Shown: positions 15,100 through 25,091 of the stretch, piece by piece | How positions within the stretch are numbered: position 1 is the stretch's first letter | How the letters are laid out: every line of letters starts with the position of its first letter | Virus record (IMG/VR): IMGVR_UViG_3300037264_000560 | Span: 1-31,857 of that record | From: a virus | Length of the DNA stretch: 31,857 nucleotides | Direction: 5' to 3' (one strand) | Position numbers and translations under genes: made by a program | The notes under the pieces: model-generated | Told to the model about the DNA's origin: nothing | The model's database searches: none | Seen by the model: the letters and a program-made list of their open reading frames with translations, nothing else

Positions 15100-15636
15100 T
15101 CAGGAGTCGAAGGCCATCGTCTTGAGGCGAGCGAGGATGTCCTTGCTCGTCGTTTCCTTCCCGGCGGAAGGCGATGCGTCCCTCGGCGCGCGCATGGCTC
15201 GCGGTGTCTCGGCTTCGGACTCCTCGCCGCTGTCCTTGAGCATCGCTTCGAGCTTCGCCAGCCGGACCTCATCGGTCACTTCGGGGAACTCGGCGCGTGC
15301 CGTCGGGTAGAGCTTGTTGAGGAGCTTGGCTTCGGCTGCCGTCTCGGCCTCCGCTGCCCGCCGTTCTGCCGCCTCGGCGCGTGCCTGGAGCTTGGCTGTC
15401 TCCGACATTCCGGCCTGCTGCTGCTCGACTTCCTTGGCGCGATACTTCGCGTTCTCGGCTTCGAGGGCTGCGGCCTTCTGTTCGGCGACGGCCCTGGCTG
15501 CATCCGCGCCGGCCTGTCGCTTCCGCCAAGTGGCGATGTCTGCCTCGTTGCCCAAGCCCTTCTGCTCGGCGACCTGTTCGGTGGCCGGCGCTTCCGGGGT
15601 TGTCTCCGTGGCTCCATCCGCGACTTGCTCTGTCAT
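15100..15636 (-). CDS. Capsid scaffold protein
   Basis: The protein is 178 aa with an ATG at 15636 and GGAGG 4 nt upstream. It is strongly acidic and Glu/Ala-rich, with an extended coiled coil at ~35-110 (runs such as AEQKAAALEAENAKYRAKE and AEAAERRAAEAETAAEA). A linker follows with SPSAGKETTSKD and a short C-terminal helix (DILARLKTMAF), typical of scaffold proteins that touch capsid protein through the C-terminus. It lies directly before the major capsid gene, the usual order. It is expected in proheads and lost on maturation. Confidence 0.8.
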   Translation of the reverse strand: MTEQVADGATETTPEAPATEQVAEQKGLGNEADIATWRKRQAGADAARAVAEQKAAALEAENAKYRAKEVEQQQAGMSETAKLQARAEAAERRAAEAETAAEAKLLNKLYPTARAEFPEVTDEVRLAKLEAMLKDSGEESEAETPRAMRAPRDASPSAGKETTSKDILARLKTMAFDS

Positions 15637-15658
15637 CGTGCCTCCATCCTACGCTGTT

Positions 15659-15676
15659 CTTGCGCGAGTACGCAAG
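15659..15676. promoter_or_regulatory. Palindromic operator copy 1 (TTGCG-N6-CGCAA)
   Basis: CTTGCG-CGAGTA-CGCAAG is a perfect 6-bp-arm inverted repeat with a 6-bp spacer. It lies between the 1665-aa gene and the scaffold gene, in one of the few non-coding gaps. The same arms and spacer recur at 27530-27549 and twice near 31.4 kb. Leftward, TTGCGT (15675-15670) and TAGGAT (15651-15646) are 18 bp apart. A start from that -10 would exclude most of the scaffold ribosome site, so the promoter position is unsure. Confidence 0.55.
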
Positions 15677-15679
15677 TAC

Positions 15680-18600
15680 CTACTTGTTCAACTGCTTCGT
15701 CAAGTCAACGAAGCTGTCCCGAAGGACCTGTTCGAGATTTTGCTGGGGGGTCGGGACGGCGACAGCGCCCGCAGGCGCTCCGACCGGCTGCTTCATCAAC
15801 TCATCCAACGTAATCGACACAGGCGCCTTCGTGTCTTCTTCCGGCTTACCGGACAGTTCACCCAACCCACCGATCCCCGACAAACCGCTCTCGATCTGCG
15901 AATACGGTCGGAGAATACTCGTGTACTCAACCACCCTACGAACCGTCCGACCGAGGTCGATCTCCTTCGCGGGCAACCCCTTCGCGACCCGCTTCTCGTT
16001 CTCTATCGACTGCTCCACGATGTCGCGCGCCCACGTCGGCACCGACGCCCCGACGTTCGTCGGCCACGCGGGGATGAGATAGGAGAGCAGCCAGAGCGCC
16101 GAGTTACGACCGATGTTGTCCAGCATCTTGTCAAACTCGGGATCCCATTCGCGCTGGATCGCAATGGACTTGCTGACCTCGTTGAGCCCGTACGCCATCG
16201 CTCCGGTACGGAGCCCGAACGGCTCCTTGGCGATGAACCTGACCAACTCGGGCAACACCTTGCCCCACATGTACGACGCCGGATAAATGCCAAAGAAGGG
16301 ATGGTTCAGCGACCGCTCCAGGAACGACCGGGTGCGCTTGTAGTAGAGCAGCCGGAACGCGTCTTCCTCAGCGAGCCGCATCCCCTCGGCAATCTTGTTG
16401 AGCATGAGCTGTTGGCTCATGTTGTACGGCACCGCGCCCTCGGCCGGAATCTGGAGCACGTCTTCGAGCAACTTCGAGTACGCAGGACTGTCCGCCCACA
16501 GGCCCTTCGCCACGGCGTCTTCGGACCAGACCCGGAACTGGCGGTACAGCCGCTCTACGTCAGCGTTCGCGTCCGGTACACCCGACGCGACGCGCGCACG
16601 GAGAGCGTCAGCGAGGCCACCCGCCCGGACACCGAACTGCTCCAGCAACAACTCCCGACCGGACGGCGCGAGATGCGTCTCGAAAATCTTGGCGAGCTGG
16701 TCCACGAGATCGGTCGTCGTCCCGCCCTCGGCCGGCGCGCGGAGTACGTTCAGCGCGCCCCGCAGGTTGTCCACGACCGTAGCGCCACGCGCGCTTTCGT
16801 CCACGCTGTCCTTGAATACTTGCGACAAGAACTCAACCGGACTCATGCCGTGTGCCTTGCCCGCGCGTGTCGCGAAGTTCTGGAGCGCCCTGATCTCCGC
16901 CGGTGACGCGTCGAACTTGCCCTTGATCTGCACCCAGAAGCCGTCGTAGTCGAACTCCAGCGCCCGCTTGGCACGGGCGATGTACTCGGGGTTGTAGCCG
17001 TGCGACCGCATGATCCGGGCAACAGAGTGCTTGCCGGCCGTCTCGTCCCACGTAACCGTGCCATTGCTGAGTGCGGCCTTGAGGTCCTTCGCCGACGTGA
17101 TCGTCTTGAGTTCGTCAACTTGGATCGCCAGATCCTCGGCTAGCCGGTCAAGCTGAATCGGCCGGAGTTCGCCAATGTTCTCGGGCCGGAACGGATCGCT
17201 ATTCGTCGCCCGCGAGAAATCAGCGTTGGACTGCCCAGGGCGAATGATGTTGTTCACGTGAACGTCATTCGCCAACGCCATCTCGGCAAGGTACTGCTCG
17301 GCGATCTCGTTGTCGGACATGTTCCGGCCGGCCTGCCGAATGTAGTCTCGCGTGATGTCGTCCCACACGCCGGGCGTGAACTCCTCCATCGCCTCCTTGA
17401 CGATCCGCCCAACCGCCTGACGCTCAACCTGGAGCTGGCTGATACGGCGCTGCATCCCAACGTTGGTGAGGCCGTCGAGAACACCCTTATTCGGCAGCCG
17501 GCTCAGGCCACGCGCCGCCGCCTGTCCGCCCGCCATCACCGCGTAAGACTGCTCGGCCATCTCAATCAGATCGGCAGCGCGCATCACGCCCGTCTCGGCC
17601 ATCCGCTCGTTGACCCGAGCCGCCACCCGCTGCGCTTCGTTCATCGAACTACCGAAAACAGGCCGGATCCCGCGAGCGACTAGCCAGATCGGAGCCTCGA
17701 TCTTCTCCTGCATCTGGAAGATCGGGTTCCGGGCAAACTTGATGTCCGGGTACGTTCCCTCGGCGATAGCACCAGTGAAGTTACCCTTGAGGCCCAGCAC
17801 CGTCTTTGCCCGGCCGGTGAGCTTTTGCGTCATACCGACAATCGAGAAGTCGCCCTCGAAGCCGTCAAGAACGAGGTTCCGCAACTCACGCGAGTTCAAG
17901 ATCCCCTCGTCCACGAGCCGCGGCGGGATCAGGTCGGCCGTCCGGTTCCAGAGGTCCTGCTCCTTCAAGGCACGAACCGTATGTCCGTCGATCTGGGCTG
18001 CCTTGCGAACGGCGACGAATACCTGCCGAGCCTCGTACTCGGTCATGCCGCCCTTGATCGTCAAGCCCTCGATCTTCGACGCCTTCCCGTAAACAGCGTG
18101 GCGAACAAACCGCTGCTCTGCGTTCAAGACAATCTCGCGCGTACTAGTCATCCGGCGCCACGTGTTGGCAGCGTTTTCCAGCGCATCCACGATGCGTCCG
18201 GGAGCTTCGCCGATGAGCGCCATCCCGGCCTTGTTGTAGACCAGCGCGCTCATGGGCCGGAAGATGTTGCCGTCATGGGTCACGTGGTCGTTCCAGACCT
18301 CGTACGACCCGAACGCCTTGCCGGTCAGCGGGTCAACGTCGATGCCCCACTTGAGGTCGTCGGGCGGCGTAAAGCCAAGGTCGCGGTCCGGGTAGCGCGC
18401 CTTCCACTCCCTGATCGCATCGGGCATGTGAGCGAGTTCGCTGTCCGTGAGCTTATGCGGCAACCCGCCCTCATCAATCTTCAACCGCAAGTGAGCGATC
18501 GTCCTCTCCATGTCAGCCGGACGCTCGGAGACGGTAATGTAGCGGAGCGCCGGGAACCGCTCCTGATAGTCACGGATGACCGCACCCTGGTACTTCCGCA

Positions 18601-20677
18601 GAACCTCGTCATCGGTACCCGTAAACTCGGTCCGCATGACCGCCATGTCCGGCGGATCGTCCAGCATGGCCACGAGATCTTCGAGGTCCCTGTCGCCCAG
18701 CGTTGTCCGGTTCATCGGGTTCAGGCGGTTGAGGTTGGTCGAACCCGTGTACGGCTGATTGACCGCCACTTGCCACGCCTTGAGAAAGTCGTTCTCCATG
18801 TGCCCGTACGCAATAGCGTGCCAATACGCCTGCGCGTCAGGGTTCATCTTCTGGAAGTCAGCCAGGAGGTTGCCCGACAACTGCTCTGCGTACCCACGTT
18901 CAAGCCGACGCACAATACTCTCTTGAACAGCATCGGCACCCAGACGGTCAAGATCCTCGATCTGCTGACGCACAAACGCCCTGATACCCGGATCAACACT
19001 CGGAGGCGGCAACGCATCGAGAAACGCGTTGATGGTCCTTTCGTTGCTGTCCCGCGCGAGCTGACTCCAGAGATACCTAACCTCGGGAGCGTAGTCCGGT
19101 GGAGCAGGCACCAGGCGAGCCACTTCATCGACTGTCGATTTCAACTCCTGCGGCGTGAGCGTAACCTTGCCAACCTTCCGCATCTCCTCGCGAGCGAGGC
19201 GAGCAAGGTCCGGCGCAGCCTCCAGTTTCAGAAGTTCACCCATTACCTCATTGATCGGTGTACGGCTCAGTTCCTCGCCCCCCCCAAGCCCGATCAGCCC
19301 GTCCCGGTGCTGGCGCAAAATCAACCGCCGGGTGGCGTTAGTCGTGTACGTCTTCTCCGCCGACAGGACCGTATCCTGAAACCCCTGCCCGAACATGCGC
19401 GCGTACGCGAGTTGCGGAAGCGCCTGCCCGCCAACCGATTCACGAAACGCCCGAACGGACGACTCGGAGATCACGTCCAGCACCGCCTCGCCGACAACCT
19501 TGTTCTGCCCGATCGCGTGCAGCGGGTCGATCGCGTACCGAACCGCCTTGGCGATCTTGCCCATCTGAGACGTTTCGAGCGGCGTGTACACCTTCGAGCC
19601 ATACCACCGCAGGAAGTCGCTCGCAGTATCCGTCTCGGCAATCTTGCCGAGTACGTCAAACTTGCCTGCCGCGCCACCCGTCTTGGCGATCAAGGACGGG
19701 TCGCCCGCCAGCGCCGTTCGCCGCACAAGTGCCTTCCCGGCAACGCCCAGCTTCGTCAGCCCAACCGCACCGACCGACCCCCAAACGCCAGGGTCAAGCG
19801 CGAACGAAGCTGCGGTCTGCAACGCCCGATCATGCGAGTACCCGGACTCGTTCGAGGCGAGAAAGTCAAGCGCCTTGTCCGGCGACCAGGCTCCCGACTT
19901 CCACATGTCAAACGCCAGTTGCTCCTCGGGGTGAAGTTCCATGCCGGCTGCCGACGCTGCCTCGATCCACTGGAGCCGGTTCAAGCCGTCAGCCTTCGGC
20001 GTCCCGGCAACATACCGCTGCATAGCACGACCGCCAGCCGAGAAAATGCCCAGCACGCGACCCACCGAGTCGGCCAGCGATCCGGTTGGCGTCTGGAGGT
20101 CGTAGAACAGGTTGGGGTTCTTTTGCTGATCGAGGTACGCCTGCTCTTGCAGCGCCCCGAACATCAAATGTTGCGCACGACCAGCAAAACCTGACTCAGC
20201 CTCGATCTGGGTTGCATACTTCGCCTGAATCTCCGGGCTGACCTTAGCCCGGTACTGCTCGGTCAGGTCTTTGTTGCCGGACGGGATACGCTCCAGGATC
20301 GTCCCGACCGTGTTGATCGCCACGCGCGGGATCGTGCCGAGAAACTGTCCGACCGGATTATCCCCGATGAACCGGCCAATATCGCCGACGACCGGAATCC
20401 CGCCCAGCAGCGACCCCTCTTTCTTGAACAGCGCATCTCCAAGCTGATCAAGAAACGTCTGCCCGCTCAGCAGCGACTCGCCCAGAGACTCCGCAGCACC
20501 GCCCGGCGACGTAACATCCACGTTGAACACGCCGGGCTTGATATCCAGCATAGGTTCCGCCACCGGAGTCGGCTCGGCAAACCCGCCACCACCGGACGAC
20601 TCCCACCACTCCTTCGGCGCAAAGTCGCCACCGCTATCGCTTCCGCTATCGGGCGCCTGATCCCAGTTGATTGCCAC
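15680..20677 (-). CDS. Very large virion-associated protein (1665 aa), unrecognised
   Basis: The protein is 1665 aa, the largest here, with a GTG at 20677 placed 3 bp after the preceding stop and no clear ribosome site. The first ~70 residues are Gly/Ser/Pro-rich and probably flexible. Hydrophobic patches occur near 90-135 (GGIPVVGDIGRFIGDNPVGQ), ~1460-1490 (HPFFGIYPASYMWGKVLPEL) and shortly after (SALWLLSYLIPAWP). The rest is mostly helical, with no polymerase, peptidase or lysozyme motif I can find. Between portal-side genes and scaffold, it may be an internal (ejected) virion protein. Its length also fits a tape measure, but that normally sits between tail-tube and Dit genes. Function is unknown. 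Confidence 0.75.
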   Translation of the reverse strand: MAINWDQAPDSGSDSGGDFAPKEWWESSGGGGFAEPTPVAEPMLDIKPGVFNVDVTSPGGAAESLGESLLSGQTFLDQLGDALFKKEGSLLGGIPVVGDIGRFIGDNPVGQFLGTIPRVAINTVGTILERIPSGNKDLTEQYRAKVSPEIQAKYATQIEAESGFAGRAQHLMFGALQEQAYLDQQKNPNLFYDLQTPTGSLADSVGRVLGIFSAGGRAMQRYVAGTPKADGLNRLQWIEAASAAGMELHPEEQLAFDMWKSGAWSPDKALDFLASNESGYSHDRALQTAASFALDPGVWGSVGAVGLTKLGVAGKALVRRTALAGDPSLIAKTGGAAGKFDVLGKIAETDTASDFLRWYGSKVYTPLETSQMGKIAKAVRYAIDPLHAIGQNKVVGEAVLDVISESSVRAFRESVGGQALPQLAYARMFGQGFQDTVLSAEKTYTTNATRRLILRQHRDGLIGLGGGEELSRTPINEVMGELLKLEAAPDLARLAREEMRKVGKVTLTPQELKSTVDEVARLVPAPPDYAPEVRYLWSQLARDSNERTINAFLDALPPPSVDPGIRAFVRQQIEDLDRLGADAVQESIVRRLERGYAEQLSGNLLADFQKMNPDAQAYWHAIAYGHMENDFLKAWQVAVNQPYTGSTNLNRLNPMNRTTLGDRDLEDLVAMLDDPPDMAVMRTEFTGTDDEVLRKYQGAVIRDYQERFPALRYITVSERPADMERTIAHLRLKIDEGGLPHKLTDSELAHMPDAIREWKARYPDRDLGFTPPDDLKWGIDVDPLTGKAFGSYEVWNDHVTHDGNIFRPMSALVYNKAGMALIGEAPGRIVDALENAANTWRRMTSTREIVLNAEQRFVRHAVYGKASKIEGLTIKGGMTEYEARQVFVAVRKAAQIDGHTVRALKEQDLWNRTADLIPPRLVDEGILNSRELRNLVLDGFEGDFSIVGMTQKLTGRAKTVLGLKGNFTGAIAEGTYPDIKFARNPIFQMQEKIEAPIWLVARGIRPVFGSSMNEAQRVAARVNERMAETGVMRAADLIEMAEQSYAVMAGGQAAARGLSRLPNKGVLDGLTNVGMQRRISQLQVERQAVGRIVKEAMEEFTPGVWDDITRDYIRQAGRNMSDNEIAEQYLAEMALANDVHVNNIIRPGQSNADFSRATNSDPFRPENIGELRPIQLDRLAEDLAIQVDELKTITSAKDLKAALSNGTVTWDETAGKHSVARIMRSHGYNPEYIARAKRALEFDYDGFWVQIKGKFDASPAEIRALQNFATRAGKAHGMSPVEFLSQVFKDSVDESARGATVVDNLRGALNVLRAPAEGGTTTDLVDQLAKIFETHLAPSGRELLLEQFGVRAGGLADALRARVASGVPDANADVERLYRQFRVWSEDAVAKGLWADSPAYSKLLEDVLQIPAEGAVPYNMSQQLMLNKIAEGMRLAEEDAFRLLYYKRTRSFLERSLNHPFFGIYPASYMWGKVLPELVRFIAKEPFGLRTGAMAYGLNEVSKSIAIQREWDPEFDKMLDNIGRNSALWLLSYLIPAWPTNVGASVPTWARDIVEQSIENEKRVAKGLPAKEIDLGRTVRRVVEYTSILRPYSQIESGLSGIGGLGELSGKPEEDTKAPVSITLDELMKQPVGAPAGAVAVPTPQQNLEQVLRDSFVDLTKQLNK

Positions 20678-20680
20678 TGG

Positions 20681-23128
20681 TTAGCGGGAATAGGTCGGCG
20701 GTGGCGAGCCGCCGTAGTATTCGTCAGCCAGGGGCACAACAAACGGATCGGCTACGGGCGCGGGCGCAACATTGGTCACGTTCTGCGGCAGCGGAGCGAC
20801 CCACGGTGTCGGCGACGGAGCTGTGATCGCCTCCTCGAACGGCATCGTGTACATCTGCGTCGGAGCCACCGGCGGTGCGGTGTAACCCGGCACTGTCAGT
20901 TCGGTCGGCGTCTTGATCAACAGGTTCGGGACCGTCACCGGCGCCGCGTACTGCCGGTTCATGTACTCAGCCAAGTTCCCGAACTCACCGACAGGATCAC
21001 GCGTAGGCGACCGCGAAGGCACACCCTGCGGTGATGGTGACGTGAACGCTGGCTCAAACGACTGTGGATTGTACCGCTGACCGATCTTGATAGCGTCGTT
21101 CTCGTAGCCCTGCACGCTGTTGACCGCCATCTGGTACTCAGACATGACCGCCGCGTACTTCTGTTCGGCTGTCATCGGCGTCCGGTTCAGACCAGAAGCT
21201 GGGTCAGGGATTACGCCACCGGCAGACGCAACCGCACGCGCCTCGGCCTCGACCACGGCGCGGAAGTTCGGATCATTCTGGAGCCTGTACAGCGTTACTG
21301 CGCCATCCGCGCCAGATTGAGCCCAGGCAATCGTCGGCGACAGATAGTCCATCTGCGGGTTGACGCCAGCCGCATTACGCACGGCATCAAACGCTTGGCG
21401 CGGATCGTAAATCAAGTCCTTGACCGCACCATTCGCGTCCTTGGTTGCCGTCAGCGCCACGCCCGGAACACTAGAAACATCAAGAACGAACGTGCCGTCC
21501 TTACCCTGCGTGAGCACCGCCCGAGTATCCCACGGTGACTCCGTTGTATAGCGAGTCGTACCCAACGCATCCACGTACTGATAGAGGCGAACCTTCTCGC
21601 CACCGAAATAGGCATCGAACACGCTGCCGACAACATTGCTCGGGATCGAAATCTTCGCCTCTTTGCCAGTCGCAGGATTCCGCATCACCGTCTCAATGCG
21701 CATCGGCGCCACGTACACCATCGCCGGACCCAGACCAGCCGACTGCGGCACGAACGCAACCTGAGCACCGAACTTCTGCGCCTGTTCGATCGGAACAGCA
21801 CCAATCCGATTTCCGCCAGGACGCAACTCGAAGCCGGTCGGTACGCCAAACTCACCCTTACCAGTTGTCCCGCCAAACGCCCACACATGCGTCTGAGCAG
21901 CCACAAGTTCACGCTGCTGGTAGGCAAACTCAAGATTGGCCCGCAATATCGCGTTCTCAGGTTTCGAGCGTTCAGGATTGACCGTCTCGGTCCCGATAAA
22001 CGCCTCCTGCCACGTCGGCATCGACGGGTCGAGGTTCATCTCGCCAACAATCTTCTCGCGCGTAAAGTCATCCACCGGATTCTTCGGATCAGTGATAAGT
22101 GCGCCGAGCGCCTGCTGGAAGTTCTCCCAACCCTGGACGAGTTCATCAGGAGAAGCAAAGCCACCCGCCACCGCCTGCCACGTTCGCTTGGCAGCCATGT
22201 ACGCCTCGGCGGTATCCCACGTCCCCGACTGACGAGCCAACTCACCCGTGTCAGTCATCTCCTTGATGATCGCGTTCTGCTCGGTCTTCGTCGTCGCCTG
22301 CGCAAGTCGAAGCTGAAGCCCCTGCCACTTCTGGCGAAGCGCATTAGCGAAGTAGTCGCTTGAAAGCTCGCCGCTGAACGATGGATCGAGCCGTTTGATT
22401 TCATCAAGAACCATCTGACCCGTAATCGGGCCGTTCGGACCCATCATCAGCGTCTCGCCAGGAGCCGCATTGAGATCAGCGATGATCTCTCGCATCTTCT
22501 CGGGATCGGTCAACCCGCCCCTCGGAGCCGACAACTGGAAGTCGTTGGTGAGCGTCTTGTCCATCTGAATCAACCCGCGGACCTTAGCGAGATACGTAAA
22601 CACACTGGTCAAGTAGTCGCCAACCCGCTCATACTTGTTCTTCACGTCAGTCGCAGCCGACTCGCGGGCGCTCGACGCCGACGCCCGCCGGGAACCGCTG
22701 CTCGCCGTCCGCACCGACTGGATGAAGCGGGCAGCGTTGCGCTGGAAGACCCGGTAGAACTCACTGTCCTGTGGGATCTTCTTCGCCCAGTCCAGGTAGA
22801 AGTTCGACATCGCGGCCGCGCTCGTCTTGCCCTGCGCGTAGGACGTGGAAATCTTGCTCTCAGCGATCGAGAACTCGAACTGGGTGACAGTATTGCTGTA
22901 CTGATCATAGAGCGGGTCCTTCGGACTGATGCCCTTGAGCCGCCCGCGCCAGTGTTCGAGGATCATGTCATCGGTGACGGGCGCGCCCTTGTACATGCCG
23001 CCCTTCTCCCACGCATCGGTAATGTTCCGATCGTTGGCGGCCTGCATGGCCTGAGCGATCGCCACGATCGTCGCCGTCAGCGAAGGAGCGGCGCGGGGGC
23101 GCCGGCCGAAAACGCCCCTGCGGGCCAC
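20681..23128 (-). CDS. Large virion-associated protein (815 aa), unrecognised
   Basis: The protein is 815 aa from the GTG at 23128, just after the portal stop (TAGCGTG). The open frame extends further upstream but only through the portal gene. After a short Arg-rich start it is helical with many Asp/Gln/Lys (SNTVTQFEFSIAESK; LKGISPKDPLYDQ). From about residue 410 it becomes beta-rich (AMVYVAPMRIETVMRNPATG; RLYQYVDALGTTRYTTESP). The last ~130 residues are Pro/Thr-rich, ending DEYYGGSPPPTYSR. No known enzyme motif is visible. Lying directly after the portal, before the 1665-aa gene, it is probably a head- or ejection-associated structural protein. Start choice is fair; ATG codons ~30 codons in are alternatives. 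Confidence 0.7.
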   Translation of the reverse strand: MARRGVFGRRPRAAPSLTATIVAIAQAMQAANDRNITDAWEKGGMYKGAPVTDDMILEHWRGRLKGISPKDPLYDQYSNTVTQFEFSIAESKISTSYAQGKTSAAAMSNFYLDWAKKIPQDSEFYRVFQRNAARFIQSVRTASSGSRRASASSARESAATDVKNKYERVGDYLTSVFTYLAKVRGLIQMDKTLTNDFQLSAPRGGLTDPEKMREIIADLNAAPGETLMMGPNGPITGQMVLDEIKRLDPSFSGELSSDYFANALRQKWQGLQLRLAQATTKTEQNAIIKEMTDTGELARQSGTWDTAEAYMAAKRTWQAVAGGFASPDELVQGWENFQQALGALITDPKNPVDDFTREKIVGEMNLDPSMPTWQEAFIGTETVNPERSKPENAILRANLEFAYQQRELVAAQTHVWAFGGTTGKGEFGVPTGFELRPGGNRIGAVPIEQAQKFGAQVAFVPQSAGLGPAMVYVAPMRIETVMRNPATGKEAKISIPSNVVGSVFDAYFGGEKVRLYQYVDALGTTRYTTESPWDTRAVLTQGKDGTFVLDVSSVPGVALTATKDANGAVKDLIYDPRQAFDAVRNAAGVNPQMDYLSPTIAWAQSGADGAVTLYRLQNDPNFRAVVEAEARAVASAGGVIPDPASGLNRTPMTAEQKYAAVMSEYQMAVNSVQGYENDAIKIGQRYNPQSFEPAFTSPSPQGVPSRSPTRDPVGEFGNLAEYMNRQYAAPVTVPNLLIKTPTELTVPGYTAPPVAPTQMYTMPFEEAITAPSPTPWVAPLPQNVTNVAPAPVADPFVVPLADEYYGGSPPPTYSR

Positions 23129-23129
23129 G

Positions 23130-25091
23130 CTACCGCCTACCGAGCTTGGTAAGGTCTTGACGCGTAAGAATACGGCTCTTTGTCTGACCCTGCGCCGTGA
23201 CCATGCCCTGCAACTGAGCCCGCTGCGGGGCACGAACCGTCGGAGCGCCACCGCCCGCCTTCGCCGCCGGAGCGCCGGGGACCATCCCCTCGGGTGGCAT
23301 GATGCCCTGATCGCCCGGAAGCTGCGAGCCGGTCGTGTTGTCCGGCGTGGCGGTGCCAAGCGCGCCACGGAGCGCGTTCTGCTGGGCGCCCGCGCCCTGC
23401 TGGACCTGCTGCGGTGCCTGTGCGCCGACCGACTGGAGCGCACCGAGCAGAGTCGCCATCGTCATCACCTTCTCGGGATGCCGGGTGGCGTCGGTGTTAC
23501 CCGCCTTGATCAGCTCGATCTCGGTCTGCGGATCGTCAATCCCGATGTGATCCATGCCCGTCTCGTCGGCCATCAGGCCACCGTTGACGAGGTTCAGGAT
23601 GCGGGTCGCCTGCTCCATCTCGTCGCGCGGGTTGAGCGACGGGTCGGTGATGTCGAGGTCGCCACTGCCGGCGTCCACGATCCCCGCGATGGTCGCGTCC
23701 TTGTACGCCCAGACGGTGACGGCGAGATCCCAGATGTCGCCGTCCCACTCATACAGGACGCCACGCTTCATCGCCAGTCGAGTCACGTACGTCGCGATGA
23801 ACGCGTTGATCGCCTTGGAGGACGAGAGCGCCTGGCTCGGCGAGTGACCGAGCAGGAGCGGGTTCAGGCCCGAAATCGTCACGCCCTCGTAATCGAGCCG
23901 GTCGAGGTACTGCTCGCCCTGGAACTCCATGACCATCGGCTGGACCGTCTCGATCCGCGCACCGGGGCCGGGGCTGATGATCTGACCGATCTTCGGCTTC
24001 GCGGTCTGCGGGACCTGCCCGGCGGTCGTCTCGGGACCGACGAGCTGCCACGCCGTCCCGCCCACGGCGGCATGGATCGCCTGGCTCAGCGCCGTGATCG
24101 TCTCGTACTTCTCGCGGATGATCTGCTCGATGTCGTACAGCTCGGAGCGACCGTTCGGGATGCCGGGCAGGTAGTCGTTGAACAGCACCTTGAACGGCAG
24201 CTTGCCCTGGAACTCGGGATGCTCCTCGTAGCGGACCAGCGCGCCACCGACGAAGACCGCGTTCCAGACCGCCATCTTCGTCCGGCCGCCGATCGTGCCG
24301 ATGTCGCCCTTCTTCTTGAGGAACCAGTAGTCCCAGACCTCGATCATGGCGTTGCCGAAATGGAGCCATGTGCGCGACGGCGTGGAGTCAACGCCAGTGC
24401 CGTTCGTTGCCGTCACCCACGGCACGACCTTGCCGTTGAGGTCGCGGCCCTCGATGTCAACGCTGAACTCCTCCAGCACCGCCTCGGGGCTCATGCGCTG
24501 GACGTAGGCTGCCCACTGGAGCTTGTCGTAGGCGTCGGTCTTGTAGCCCAGCCACAGGTTGCGCGGCTGGTCGATGATCTCGACGCACGGGTAGCCCTTC
24601 TCGCCGTTCTCGGCCGGCTGCCAGTACACGCGTGCCGCCGACCGACCGTACAGGCTCTTGACGAACACGGCCTTGTGACGCTTGAGGTTCCACTTCTCCT
24701 TGCGCTTCCACGCGTACCGGACGCGCTCCATCGCAGCCGCCGCCTCGCGAGCCTCGTCGGTCGTATCGGTCGCGAGCATGTTCTCGACCGGTACGACCGA
24801 CTGCAACGCTGACGGGATCGTGACGTACACATGCGCCGTGTTGACCGAAACGTGCGACCGGCCGTCCATCGTTGCGGACGGGTCATCCGCCCACAGGTCA
24901 GCGCCCCACTTCGTCAGACCTTCGGCGTAGAACAGTTGGTCGAAGCGGTCACACTCGTCAATGAACCGCTCCTGCTCCTCGCGCACGGACTCGCGCCGGG
25001 CACTGAGAGCTTGCAGGAGATCCTTGGCGCCGGAGTCGTCCAGCAGCTTGAGCGCGTTCTTGATGTCGAGATCAGCGTACTCGGCGACCAT
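23130..25091 (-). CDS. Portal protein
   Basis: The protein is 653 aa with an ATG at 25091 overlapping the terminase stop (TGATG). It directly follows the large terminase, the standard portal position. Features fit a P22-like or related large portal: a helical start with SARRESVREEQERFIDECDR, VSVNTAHVYVTIPSALQSV, FVKSLYGRSAARVYWQP, VEIIDQPRNLWLGYK, and a long IREKYETITALSQAIHAAVGG helix. LDYEGVTISGLNPLLLGHSP leads to the barrel region. The last ~90 residues are Gln/Ala/Gly-rich and probably disordered. The dodecameric ring is the DNA gateway and the dock for the terminase and the adaptor. Confidence 0.85.
   Translation of the reverse strand: MVAEYADLDIKNALKLLDDSGAKDLLQALSARRESVREEQERFIDECDRFDQLFYAEGLTKWGADLWADDPSATMDGRSHVSVNTAHVYVTIPSALQSVVPVENMLATDTTDEAREAAAAMERVRYAWKRKEKWNLKRHKAVFVKSLYGRSAARVYWQPAENGEKGYPCVEIIDQPRNLWLGYKTDAYDKLQWAAYVQRMSPEAVLEEFSVDIEGRDLNGKVVPWVTATNGTGVDSTPSRTWLHFGNAMIEVWDYWFLKKKGDIGTIGGRTKMAVWNAVFVGGALVRYEEHPEFQGKLPFKVLFNDYLPGIPNGRSELYDIEQIIREKYETITALSQAIHAAVGGTAWQLVGPETTAGQVPQTAKPKIGQIISPGPGARIETVQPMVMEFQGEQYLDRLDYEGVTISGLNPLLLGHSPSQALSSSKAINAFIATYVTRLAMKRGVLYEWDGDIWDLAVTVWAYKDATIAGIVDAGSGDLDITDPSLNPRDEMEQATRILNLVNGGLMADETGMDHIGIDDPQTEIELIKAGNTDATRHPEKVMTMATLLGALQSVGAQAPQQVQQGAGAQQNALRGALGTATPDNTTGSQLPGDQGIMPPEGMVPGAPAAKAGGGAPTVRAPQRAQLQGMVTAQGQTKSRILTRQDLTKLGRR

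Noticed and set aside
17825-20194. Long rightward open frame (789 aa) opposite the 1665-aa gene
   Set aside because: It is Arg/Leu/Pro/His-rich with no domain or ribosome site, and lies antisense to a gene that fits the leftward overlap pattern. Long antisense frames are common in high-G+C DNA.
20681-23443. N-terminal 105-codon extension of the 815-aa protein
   Set aside because: It runs entirely through the portal gene in another frame and is Arg/Ser-rich. The GTG at 23128 just after the portal stop is better.
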